DNA from: Didymodactylos carnosus
Taxonomy: Eukaryota > Rotifera > Eurotatoria > Philodinida > Philodinidae
Length of the DNA: 20,658 nucleotides
Reading direction: 5' to 3'
NCBI GenBank assembly: GCA_905250885.1
Contig: CAJNOQ010003319.1
Coordinates: forward strand, 1-20,658
Shown here: piece after piece, positions 8,689 through 18,558 of the stretch
Layout: every line of letters begins with the position of its first letter
How positions within the stretch are numbered: position 1 is the stretch's first letter
Program-made: the position numbers and the translations under genes
The notes under the pieces: model-generated
What the model saw: only the letters and a program-made list of their open reading frames with translations
Database searches by the model: none
What the model was told of the DNA's origin: nothing

Positions 8689-11600
8689 ATGGCCAACGGA
8701 TATTCGGTAAGTCACAAATCTTTCACATTCTCACATTTTTTCAAAAATCTCGCTCAATCGACTGTGGTACACGAAAATTGAGAAAAACTACCTAAGTACG
8801 AAATGTTTTTTGTACAACACTACTGTTCAACCGCTGCTTTTATTTGGCATGTTGTATTCCGAAACTAAGCAGTTACACGCGAGGATAAGTAGAATTTGTT
8901 ACATCTGTTATGAAAGATAGGAGAAAAGAAGGAGATAGAACGTTATTTTTCGCCGTGCAATAACAGATATAAAGATGGGTCTATTATTGAAATTCTTACA
9001 TCTGCTGAAAATTTCCATGATTATATATAGAATTTCGGAGATGTTTCTTTTTCTTAATCTTTTTATTTGAGAAAAAAAGTTTGACGTGTTTTATACTGCT
9101 TTCGTTTGCTATTTTTGTTAAAGGGGCTTTATTATTTAATCTGAAGTTATACTAATGCTTGTTTAGTACATACATTTGAGTTTCGTTTCAGTATCATTTA
9201 TCGAAGGAAAACGATGAAGTCAGTCTATCAGAATTATCATCAGAATGCCAATTTGGTTAGCACTTCTTATTTTTACACAATATTTAGCATTTTAAAATCG
9301 TTTCTAAATTTAGAACTGCCAGCAATTGATCGTTTACTTGCGCATATTCGTGAACAAGATCACAACAAATCAGCTATCGAACGTCTACTTGATGTGGCGT
9401 TTGCTAGAATGGGAAGAACTCCTCCAAAAGCGTTACCAACATCGGCGTCATACCCAACGTTAGGTAAAAGGTATTATTAAGTCTTTGCATTGTTCACTAA
9501 TTTTTTTACTCTTCATAAAAGTAGCTTGCGAACTAGAATCATCCGATATTGGAAAATGTCACGAAGAAACATTGTTTTGTATGATGGATAATGGTTATAC
9601 ATCAACGCCATTGTTACGGTAATTTATGCAGAAGATAGTGTTGGTAGAACCTGCTATATGTCTCTTTACTTTTCTAGACCTAACACAAATGGAACATCAT
9701 TATCGAGAACTAATTCATTGATAAATAATCAGTTTGATTATTACTTAGATAAAAAATTGTCAAATTATCCGTATACTACAAGCCATCAGAATTTGACATA
9801 TTTATATAATGATGACTCAAGGAATATCCTTGAAAGTTTCGTAAGCGCTTAATGAATCGTATTTTTTTGCAGTTGTAGCATTTTTTTCATTTGTAGAAAC
9901 GGTTGAATGTTGAAAATGATTGCCGGTTGAAACGGGCAGCAGCACAAGAGCGACGACAAGCTACACGTATGTACAAATTATATTCAACGTTGTCGGCTCA
10001 CTTTCTTTCACAGGTTTCTATTTCAGAACATTTCGGGAAAGTCAAACCTGGTCTATGCTGGAATTCACCATTACCCGTTCGTCCAAGAAGTTTTTCCATT
10101 CAAGCTCCTTCAATGTCTTGCAAAGTGTTTCTTGGCGGTATTCCACATGACATTCATGAACGTAAGACTGTTTTACTGTCCAGTTTGCATTAGAAGGGAC
10201 AACGTTATGAAAGTTTTGTAGGTGATTTGAATTCTCGATTGGCTGAGTTTGGTTCTTGTCGTCTTGAATGGCCAACAGATAATTTTGCGATAAATCGTAA
10301 TGGAAATCACGGTACAGTTAACATTTCTTATTTTTATTTTTATCTTGATATGGTAGAAAAAGTGTCATAAGTTTGAGTTAAGATTGAGAAAGAAACTGTC
10401 TTAGTGAATACTCACCTGTGAATTCTTAAATTAATATTCTGTAATAATGAAATGAGCACTCATGGAGAATCATAAGTATTTATAATTCAAGAGTACTTGT
10501 CGAGCACCCATTGAATACTATCTATTAGGGGTCGTCGTGAAACGGGATGGGACGAAAGTTTCCTCCTACAGAAAAATATTTTCATCTTGTGCTATCGCAT
10601 CCTATGAACGTTCGGAAAATTTTCATCCCATGAGATCCCACAGGATCCCATTAAAATGTTTTTCTCAAAAACTATACATATATATAAAAAAAGAAGAAGA
10701 AAACGAACTAGAAAAAAGTAGAGAAGAAAATATCACGCACTAAGAGGATGAGACGAGGTTACGAACCAGATCATGTGAACAACCGCATGAAATATAACAA
10801 GTCGGGTGATCGGCACAGCACAATTCGACCTTAGTTCATAAATGAATATAAAAAAATTCAGCAATACAACAGACTGATTTGCCGTGGGATGATGTCCCAT
10901 CCCATATACAGTTTCAAAACTTTCATCCTATCACATGCCGTCCTACGGCTTGTTTATCTTGTCCTATCCTGTCTCACGATACTTTAAAAGTTTCATCTCG
11001 TCCCGTAGTATTTCATGGGATCCTATGAGATTCCTGTCCCATGACGACCCCTGCTACCTCTTACCACGTTGAATGCAGATTTTGCCTCACACGAAAAAGC
11101 ACTGTTAAAAAATGCGATCAAAGAAAATTTCTTTTCGTTTTCTTTGGATAAAAAAACGTTTTCACAATATTTCGTGGTTAGACAAAAAACTCACGCTCAC
11201 TATGCCAGTGGGCCATGAGGAGTTTTTTTGAGTTCAGGAATACTCTAACGTTAGAACGTATTAAAGTTGTTAAACTAATGCGAAGGTTTTTTCGAGTACC
11301 TATTTATTGTAGAATAGCATTGTTGTTCTCGAGTCGGTTATGTATCACGAACTACCATAGTGCTTATCTGCGCTGAACTCCTTGATCTTGCACAAATCAA
11401 GAGATTCACCATGAAACGTGTGGAAAAAACTTCAAAAATATGTGTTCAACTTGTATGAGTACTCTGCTAGCATGCATGTTTGCAGTGTTGGGAAGTTACA
11501 CTACGAGTACACTCAATAGAATGGTTTGTACTCCTGGAGAGGAGGGAAACGTACTGTTTGGATGTTTCTAGGGTTGAACCTGTTTTACGAAAATTTTCTT

Positions 11601-12647
11601 CTTTCTTGAACAGGTAAATCTGGTTACGTATACGTCATTTTTGATCATGAACAATCCGTTCATCAGTTATTGAGAGTTTGTTCACAAAAAAGCGAACGAA
11701 ATTTAAATGATGGACGTTGTGAATATTATCTCGATGTCCCAAGTCATCGTACAAGTGCTCGTCGAAAAAGTGTACGTTTTTCCATCGTTGCAAAGTGTAA
11801 TATAGCATCTAGAATGGATTTCTATATTTTAGATTCAAATAATTCCCTGGTTTACGGAAGATTCACAATGGATGAGTGAAAAATTAGAGTCATCGCCAAC
11901 TTATGAACAAAAACTATTAGAATTTCAAACAAATACAAATTTAACGGTTTTTGTTGGTGCACTACATGGAATGATGACAGCGTTTGCACTGGCAAAAATA
12001 TGTCATTCATTATTTGGCGATGTGGAATTTGCTGCAATTGATACAGACCGCAATAAATATCCTATAGGTGCATAGAGTATCTCAGAACACAGATCGAATG
12101 AGCGTAATTTTCTATTGTATTTCAGGCTCTGGTCGAGTTATCTTTCAAAATGTTCATAGTTATTTTGCTGCTGTGACAGCCAATTACATAATGATTGATT
12201 GTGATCGATTTTCTAAAGTGGTAAGTATCCGTCTATATTTGAATGTATATCCTTGCTTTCATGTTCAGTTGTATTGGATATCAGCACGTTCTTTATTTAG
12301 ATTCAAATTGATCCCTATTTAACCGACAGCCATATTTGTGCCGGTGTTAATGGCAAACCGTGTATAAATGTTGGTAGTTATTTTTGTCGTAGTTTAAAAT
12401 GTTGGTCATATTATTGTGGATATTGCTGGAATATAAAACATGCACATATTTCAAAAAAATTAAAACTAAATCAGTATGATACGTATGGAAATTCAGATGA
12501 GATTTATGAAGAAGAATGGAATGAAGACAGTAGTGAACCATTATCTATGCAACATAAAGTATTGATTTCATTCAATTATTTACATTTGTCTTTGCTAATT
12601 CACATTTGATTTTCTAGGTATTAATGAGGAATGCACGTGCACCATAA
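8689..12647 (+). CDS. CPEB1-like: CPEB1/Orb-class RNA-binding protein, copy A (13 exons)
   Basis: CPEB proteins bind U-rich CPE sites in 3' UTRs and control cytoplasmic polyadenylation and translation. Exons: 8689-8706, 9192-9255, 9314-9463, 9522-9618, 9678-9840, 9897-9966, 10027-10161, 10222-10311, 11614-11771, 11833-12067, 12126-12220, 12301-12558, 12618-12647; 520 residues. Frame is kept across every GT..AG junction. RRM1 (about 218-314) opens with KVFLGGIP at 220-227 and has GYVYVIFD as its RNP1-like strand. The linker IQIIPWF starts at 316. RRM2 (about 353-425) has [11 protein letters not shown] and [17 protein letters not shown]. The ZZ domain has Cys438, 446, 454, 459, 464, 467 and His472. 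An acidic insert (about 490-506) precedes the family-type end LMRNAR. The N-terminal 160 residues are unlike other CPEBs that I know. The six-codon first exon is inferred from the same structure in copy B. Intron 10 has a weak donor (GTGCAT). Confidence 0.88.
10312..11613 (+). other. enlarged intron 8 of CPEB copy A
   Basis: This 1302-nt intron compares with 127 nt at the same site in copy B and about 58 nt for most introns here. It begins GTACAG after the CAC G of the RRM1 exon and ends CTTGAACAG. A 528-bp hAT-like element (10526-11053) explains part of the growth. The remaining 560 nt (11054-11613) hold no exon I can support. Confidence 0.75.
10526..11053. mobile_element. hAT-like MITE with GGGATGGGAC words inside a CPEB intron
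   Basis: The left end TAGGGGTCGTCGTG and the right end read on the minus strand, CAGGGGTCGTCATG, are terminal inverted repeats of hAT type. Flanking octamers CTATCTAT (10518-10525) and CTACCTCT (11054-11061) agree at 6 of 8 positions, consistent with an aged 8-bp target-site duplication. The interior reiterates GGGATGGGAC, CATCCCATGAGATCCC and related words in both directions. No transposase. The frame at 10537-10743 is repeat-derived. Confidence 0.6.
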
Positions 12648-13040
12648 ATGAACTAGTATTTGTAGTAACTTATTGTGTATGGATGGAACTCTTGTTTAGT
12701 ATTTAATCAAGATTATTTTTAGTTTATAATTGTAACATTTTTCATTCATGAAAAAACTCATGACGTATTCTGTTTTGATACAGTGGTACTTTTGAGAAAG
12801 AATGATGATTTAGTTTACTTTTTGTCTTTTTTTCCTTAAGTGTGTATTAAACAATAGTGCCGATCTAATGTATAAACTTGTTAATTAAACCGTTTTTTGT
12901 TTTTTTGTTTTGTTTTTCCCTATTGTTTAGTATCCTTTTGTTATTCTAGTGTCTTTTGTACCTTGATTTTCCAAACGTTCGTTCTATTTAATTTGCAAAG
13001 AGATGATATGTATGAAATAAAATTACATAAACGAGCAGTG
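12648..13040 (+). other. 3' UTR of CPEB copy A with poly(A) signal
   Basis: T-rich sequence after the stop of copy A, with the first convincing AATAAA at 13016-13021. That would give a 3' UTR of roughly 390 nt. I see no canonical TTTTAT CPE before it, unlike copy B, although several T-runs (TTTTTTGTTTTTTTG) are present. Confidence 0.5.
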
Positions 13041-13530
13041 TATTTGTTCTTATTGGCAAAGTATGGAAATTAAGAAGAATTTGAAATTGGAAGTGCAATT
13101 TATCTGACCCTTGATTACTGTGAGGTTTTGTTCTGGATATGTATTTCAATATAGATAGATAGCATAAAGGGGTTATATGAGCAGAGAAAAAAAAATAGGA
13201 CAAAAATACCGTGAAAGATAAATGATAGAAAATCGACCATATAGTGGTAATTGAGAGAACGAATATCCATGACGTACGAGAAACCACAAGGAATTCACTA
13301 CTTATTTTCTAACTTTGTTCTATGAGATGAAAAGAATGTTATATTTTAAATATGCATTTTTCTATTTCATTAAGCTTTATTGGATAACGCACGATTTGGT
13401 ACAGGTCTCTATGATATTTAAGAACGTCTTTACACAGGCAGACAACTTTTCTTTTGAACCCTATCCTCTATACATCCTTTACGTTACACCAGATTGATAC
13501 AGTCTAATGATGGTGGGTTGGATGGGTTAC
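13041..13530. other. intergenic sequence between the CPEB copies, no gene seen
   Basis: AT-rich sequence with no supportable exon. Short frames at 12988-13287 (minus) and 13315-13497 (plus) are hydrophobic or low-complexity and match nothing I know. Confidence 0.4.
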
Positions 13531-13711
13531 TGACTTCAAATAAAGAAGTCACAAAATTTAAACAATTTTCTACTTAAAAGTTTAAGTGAAAACTTAAATG
13601 AAATCGAGGGTTGACTTAAGTTAAGTAATGTTTGAGAAACACACTTAACTAAAAATGTTGATTTAAGACGAATTTTTCACTTAAGTTTTACTTAAGTTTT
13701 TTTAAGAAACT
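13531..13711. repeat. ACTTAAGT-word repeat
   Basis: About 180 bp made largely of ACTTAAGT, TTAAGTT and CTTAAAT words in both directions, starting with a small inverted repeat (TGACTTC..GAAGTCA, 13531-13551) and ending near AAACTAGCCCC. The same word class fills the arms of the 2915-3077 foldback element. Ends and target-site duplication are not resolved. Confidence 0.5.
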
Positions 13712-14068
13712 AGCCCCAGAAAAGTTAGTTGTTCATGTGTTTCAGAATGAAAGCTTTTAGAAATGACAAATTTTCGATTTCCAGCTTTCTTTGCATAAAT
13801 TGTGAGCAAGTTTATTAACTAATCGCACATTTTCAAAACGAAATGTTGAAGAACTTTTAAGTGACAAAGGAATTTATCTGAAGTTTTCTTTTTGAAAATA
13901 AATTTCCTAGTCTTTTGTACGATATGAATTACAAATAGATCATTTGTCGAATCAAACAGGTTTTAAAGATTGCTACAACCTTACTTTATCACGAGCACTC
14001 TCAAGTCTTTGTTTAACATTGATTGTTCAGCAGCTTTCTGTAACCAGTAACGCGATTATAAATTAGTA
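13712..14068. other. intergenic sequence, nothing recognised
   Basis: AT-rich, with no exon, RNA gene or repeat structure that I can support. Confidence 0.35.
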
Positions 14069-14076
14069 CTTTATTC

Positions 14077-14416
14077 CAGAGTTGTAATCGGGCCGGTGCC
14101 GGTCCGTTCAGTTTAGGCCGACCGGTGATTGACCGGTTTTGAAACTCCTAGAATTTTTCTCTTCTTCACTAGAAAAAAGTGAGTTTTTCTACCCTCTTGT
14201 CCGCCTAGAAAAACTTTGAAAACCGTCTGGTTTTCCGCCGCTTTTTCACTGGTCTAAAATTTTTTTCAAAGCCGGCCGTTCTTTTGCCGTTTTTTAACCA
14301 GTCTAAAGAATTTTTCTAAACCGGCAGGCCTGTTGCCGGTTTTTCACCAGTCTAAACCGATTTGTGGACCGGCCGGTCCGGTCCGGCCTCTTATTTTGAG
14401 ACCGGTTATAACTCTG
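14077..14416. mobile_element. hAT-like MITE packed with CCGGTC words
   Basis: The left end CAGAGTTGTAATCGG and the right end read on the minus strand, CAGAGTTATAACCGG, are terminal inverted repeats with the CAGAG start common in hAT transposons. The flanking octamers CTTTATTC (14069-14076) and CCTTATTC (14417-14424) agree at 7 of 8 positions, the duplication size of hAT elements. The interior has GGCCGGTCCGG-type words at both ends and three imperfect tandem units of about 50 bp (roughly 14217-14265, 14266-14316, 14317-14365), each with a CCGNC/GCCG core and a CACTGGTCTAAA or ACCAGTCTAAA segment. At 340 bp it is non-autonomous. Confidence 0.75.
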
Positions 14417-14424
14417 CCTTATTC

Positions 14425-15162
14425 TCCCGTAACTCTGTATACGACAATTCACATGAAGAATTATTATTTTTCCTATTGAACGTTTCAAGGTTACACTCGA
14501 CTCGAGTGTAACCTTGTAACCTCGAGTAAAAGACTTATTACTTAAGTCTTAAATAAAGTTTTGTCATATTTTAAAAACAATAACCTTGCTTATATTACTC
14601 TCATACATTGAAATTTCTCGCGTCATAACTATTTGTTCCCCATTTCGAGACCCTGGATAGACACTTCTCGAACTCCTTTTATCTCAATTCATTTTATCTC
14701 AAGAAACAGTACAGCCGACGAAAGTTTGTAGTGGTAGACAATTTTCTTTTGAAGAAATGTACAAATTCAGTCCACAAGGCAATTGTTCTGTTACGTAGTG
14801 AGACTGTACAGCTGCAGAATGACGATATATTGTATCATTTCAAGGTTTCAAAAACAGATACATTGAATATTTAGATCGACATGTTTGCCTGAAATCAAAT
14901 TTCTTTTGTCTATGAAAATACAGTCAGACTGTACAACTAGCCACCTGCTATGATCTAACCATGTATATATACATATATAAATAACCAGTCTGATATGTAC
15001 AAACAAAAAGAAAACTAATTTTCTTTAACGTATCGATTTTCAAATATATACGTCTCATTTTACTACGACGCATTTTAGTACACTTACGTTGTTTGATATT
15101 TTACGTCACATTTTATTAACATATTTTAAAGCTTTTTATAAGTTTTATTAATTAATTAAAAC
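14425..15162. other. 5' flank of CPEB copy B
   Basis: No exon seen. It contains a perfect 31-bp palindrome (14486-14516), a second small inverted repeat on AAGACTTATTACTTAAGTCTT just after it, and an AT run TATTAATTAATTAAAAC immediately before the start codon at 15163. The promoter of copy B presumably lies here but cannot be pinned down. Confidence 0.45.
14486..14516. repeat. perfect 31-bp palindrome
   Basis: Arms CAAGGTTACACTCGA and TCGAGTGTAACCTTG are exact inverted copies around a single C. It lies about 650 bp upstream of the start of CPEB copy B and could be a protein-binding site or the remains of a tiny foldback element. Part of one arm (GTAACCT, CTCGAGT) recurs just downstream. Confidence 0.8.
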
Positions 15163-17800
15163 ATGGATAACAGACTTCCGGTGAGTGATTGTATCTTAAA
15201 TGAGAGATATTTAGAGATTAAATAGTTATACACAAAGTTATTTGTGAAACAACGGCCCTAAAATGGTAGAGAGGAGATCATCAGAAAAATGTTCAGCGCT
15301 GACTTGTCCTATAAAATGAAGAACTGCTCAAGATAGATTGTTATTCTAATCCTGTTGTGTGATTAGCACAGTGCTGCAGAAGTGTCACTTTTGATTAATA
15401 TAACTGAAATCAGTAATCAGGTTTCTTGGGCATAGAGTAAGACTGGGTGTGGTAGATTTCTCAGATGATGACTCGTTAGATAAACATTGATTTGGTTTCA
15501 GTATAAGGACGACGAGTATGAGCTTCATGACAATGAACCTGGAATAAATGAATTATTGACTGAATATCAGCGTGGTAAGTATTGAAACTTGTTTATTGTG
15601 ACTATTGTTCATAATTTGCATTTACTCTACAGAACTGGAATATTTAAAAAAAATACCTGGTATTCAAGTAAATGAGCTTGATGAATTGATCACGCATCGT
15701 TTGAAAGAAAAATACACAAAAAGAAAGAATGCCAAACGTATTTCTCACTCAACATTGTCTCAATCAACATTGTCTCAATCCAGTATGTATCCTACAGTTT
15801 CTCGATAAAAGTGGTCCTTATGCCGTTCACTGTCATTTAGATCCAGAATTAGACACAACAAATTATAGTGGAAAAAATCAACAACAAACCTTGTATTCTC
15901 CGATCATTAAGCCAGTTTCATCACTGGATTTATTGAAGTGAGTAGTGTTCTGTACCAGATAAAATAGTGGACTCAGTTAGGGAAAATGTCTGAAAGTTTG
16001 ATATTATTTATGCAGTTCTTTATGCGAGTTTGTTTGTTGCACAGAGCATCGATGGAACAAAATTCGATACTAAGTGAACAGATCAATATGTTGGAGAAAA
16101 AATTAGCGGATGCGGTGTATAGTGCAAGTGGATCAACGAATCTACCCTTGACACTATTTAATGATGATCAAACGGATTATATTATTGAACATTTGGTTCG
16201 TAACTGTGTATTCATGTTAAACTGAAATAACAATATTTTTCTGTACACTTTAGAAACAAGTCAGTATGAAAAACGATAGCCGTCTGAAAAAAGCAGCTCA
16301 GCAAGAACGACGACAAGCAACACGTACGCTCCTTTGTTTTTTGTTTGAATTAATAATTTCAGAAATGATATAATTTTAGGTTTTTTTGGAAAAGTTAAGC
16401 CAGGTCTGTGTTGGACGGCACCATTACCCGTTCGTCAACGTCCATTTTCAATTGAAATACCACCCATTTCATGCAAAGTTTTTCTTGGTGGAATACCACA
16501 CGATTTGCAAGAAAGTATGTAAATGACACGGAGGGAAGATTTCTAGAATGAAATATTTAACCTTCTTCATTACTGTAGGAGATTTATGTGCTCGATTGAA
16601 TGAATTTGGTCCTTGTCGTGTTGAATGGCCTACAGATGGAACGGCTCTACATCGTCGTTCAAATCATGGTATGAGCCACAAATTTGTTTTTTGTTTGCTA
16701 GCGTTTGTTCGAGACGAAGTAAAAGTGTGCGATAGTGATTCGATATTACAGAGGAATAGTGAAATTGTTTGCTGTACTTCATCTCTGTTTTTCAGGTAAA
16801 GCTGGTTACGTTTATGTAATTTATGATCATGAACAATCTGTTCATCAATTATTACAAGCATGTTTACAACAAACCCATCGTCATACAGACGGAAGATGTG
16901 AATATTATCTCAATGTACCAAATCCTCGCTCAGCATCACGTCGTAAAAGTGTATGTAGCCTATTATTCTTATCTCCATCATTCAGAAGAAGCTTACACGA
17001 GTTTTCGAATTTAGATTCAAATAATACCATGGTTCACAGAAGATTCACAATGGTGTAATAATAAAGATGATACATCACCATTCGTTCAAAATGATCGTAA
17101 TAAACCATCTGAGGCTGATCATACGGTTTTTGTTGGTGCATTACATGGAATGATGACTGCGTACGCATTGGCACAAATATTTACAGTATTATTTGGTCGT
17201 GTTGAATTTGCTGCTATCGACACAGATCGCAATAAATACCCCATCGGTATGTAGATAGGAAGCTCACCTATAAAAACTTCTTTAAAATACATCTAATTTA
17301 GGGTCTGGTCGTGTTATATTTGCTGATATGCATTCTTATTTTTCTGCAATAACAGCCAATTACATTTTCATTGATTGTGATCGATTTTCAAAAGTGGTAA
17401 GTATGACAGTACTTTTCTTTTCAAGTGGTTAGCCATAAAGATGTAAAGGAAATATCTGAGAGGGATATTTTATATAGCAAATCAATAGTGACACCCAAAT
17501 TATTTGGTCACAAAAGAAGTGGAGCGTCTGTCTTCTAAATATTTCAATTTTTAGATTCAAGTTGATCCATACCTGATTGATACCCATACATGCAGTGGTA
17601 CCGATGGTAAACAATGTTCAAATACTGGTCAATATTTTTGTCGTAGTTTAAAATGTTGGAAATATTATTGTGCTAATTGTTGGAGTATTAAACATTCGGT
17701 TGATCCAAAAAAAGCACAAGAATTGAATGTGTATGATGCAGATCGATCAACTCCGGCTATGATTCATAAACCATTGATGCGTAATGCACGTTCACAGTAA
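15163..17800 (+). CDS. CPEB1-like: CPEB1/Orb-class RNA-binding protein, copy B (12 exons)
   Basis: Tandem paralogue of copy A, with the same expected role in CPE-dependent translational control. Exons: 15163-15180, 15502-15574, 15633-15782, 15841-15937, 16045-16195, 16254-16323, 16380-16514, 16579-16668, 16796-16950, 17015-17246, 17302-17396, 17555-17800; 503 residues, all junctions GT..AG and in frame. RRM1 (about 217-312) has KVFLGGIP at 219-226 and GYVYVIY at 265-271. RRM2 (about 350-422) has [11 protein letters not shown] and [17 protein letters not shown]. The ZZ domain has Cys435, 443, 451, 456, 461, 464, His469 and probably His493. The protein ends in PLMRNARSQ, matching the family end. 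The segment before RRM1 ([14 protein letters not shown], then GLCWTAPLPVR) corresponds to the conserved pre-RRM stretch of CPEB1. The N-terminus is divergent and Ser/Gln-rich, with a doubled STLSQ. Confidence 0.9.
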
Positions 17801-18112
17801 TTGAACTCGTTCAGTATAAACAGAAGAAAAACAGTACTGTTTTCTTTTTGGCATTTATTCTGTTCGTCGTATGTATGAATTGAGTTATTTTGTTTGTTTT
17901 TATTGTAAACCATCACAGTAGATCATCGTCTTTTCTTCCTTTTTAGAATACTTTCGTTTTCGTTTGTTTCTAGCTTCTTTCCGATTTGCATGTTGTGCAT
18001 GTGTGCGTGCCAGTATGTGTTGTACAGATGTATTGTTTGTTAATACAATTTTTGTGATTGTTGCTGTTGCTTGCAAGGAGGTTCTCTTACGTCAGGCTTC
18101 AGTGTATATATG

Positions 18113-18120
18113 TGTGTATT
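18113..18120 (+). promoter_or_regulatory. Pumilio-type site UGUAUAUA in copy B 3' UTR
   Basis: TGTATATA matches the UGUANAUA consensus of Pumilio/PUF proteins, the usual partners of Nanos. It lies about 100 nt before the poly(A) signal. A single octamer in AT-rich DNA can arise by chance. Confidence 0.35.
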
Positions 18121-18214
18121 TATATGCAACTGTACAAAGTATTCAAATCAGCTCTTATTGTGCACAATGTATGTGTGTAACTATTTTTGTTTTTTTTCTT
18201 GTTGTATTTCTTTA

Positions 18215-18227
18215 TTTTTATAATAAA
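18215..18227 (+). promoter_or_regulatory. CPE abutting the poly(A) signal
   Basis: TTTTTAT (18215-18221), the canonical cytoplasmic polyadenylation element, is followed with no gap by AATAAA (18222-18227). CPE sites close to the hexanucleotide are the arrangement associated with CPEB-driven polyadenylation, so this transcript may be a target of its own family of proteins. Confidence 0.45.
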
Positions 18228-18245
18228 GAATTTGATGAAACTGAA

Positions 18246-18540
18246 AATAATTTAGACTCTAGAAATAAATTCGTTATGCAACCTGCCGGAATGACTTCGA
18301 AGTGCCTATGAAATAGCTCATCAAAATTCAAAAAAAATTTAATTGAATCAAGTTTCGCAGCTGTAATGAACAAATTCTAATTTTGATAGAACAGAAGTCA
18401 GAACAGAGCACTGGAAGTTTATAACCTCTTCGAGTAATTCAAGTAATCCACTGAAAAAAAATTGAAATCCCGCGTTGGCACACAATTGCGATCAGTCACT
18501 TAGTGACTGTCACTAGGTTCCATGCTCTCAAAAATGTTTG
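18246..18540. other. sequence between copy B and the LINE remnant
   Basis: No gene seen. A short perfect palindrome (CAGTCACT-T-AGTGACTG, 18493-18509) lies just before the LINE remnant. Confidence 0.4.
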
Positions 18541-18558
18541 AAGAAATAAAATCAAAAG

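Larger units (their letters stand above)
17801..18245 (+). other. 3' UTR of CPEB copy B
   Basis: T- and GT-rich sequence after the stop codon, ending a little past the AATAAA at 18222-18227. It contains TTTTTAT at 17897-17903 and 18215-18221 and a TGTATATA at 18113-18120. The open frame at 17964-18311 is Cys/Val/Phe-rich noise from GT-rich sequence, not a gene. Confidence 0.55.

Noticed and set aside
9214-12075. Stops inside the CPEB copy A region suggesting a pseudogene
   Set aside because: All stops fall in short GT..AG introns. After splicing the frame is open for 520 codons, with conserved motifs intact.
14093-14400. CCGG-rich block as a promoter CpG island of CPEB copy B
   Set aside because: It is bounded by terminal inverted repeats and near-matching 8-bp flanks, so a transposon explains it better.
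17964-18311. 115-residue open frame rich in Cys, Val and Phe
   Set aside because: It lies in the GT/T-rich 3' UTR of CPEB copy B, overlaps its poly(A) signal and has no motif or conserved counterpart after copy A.
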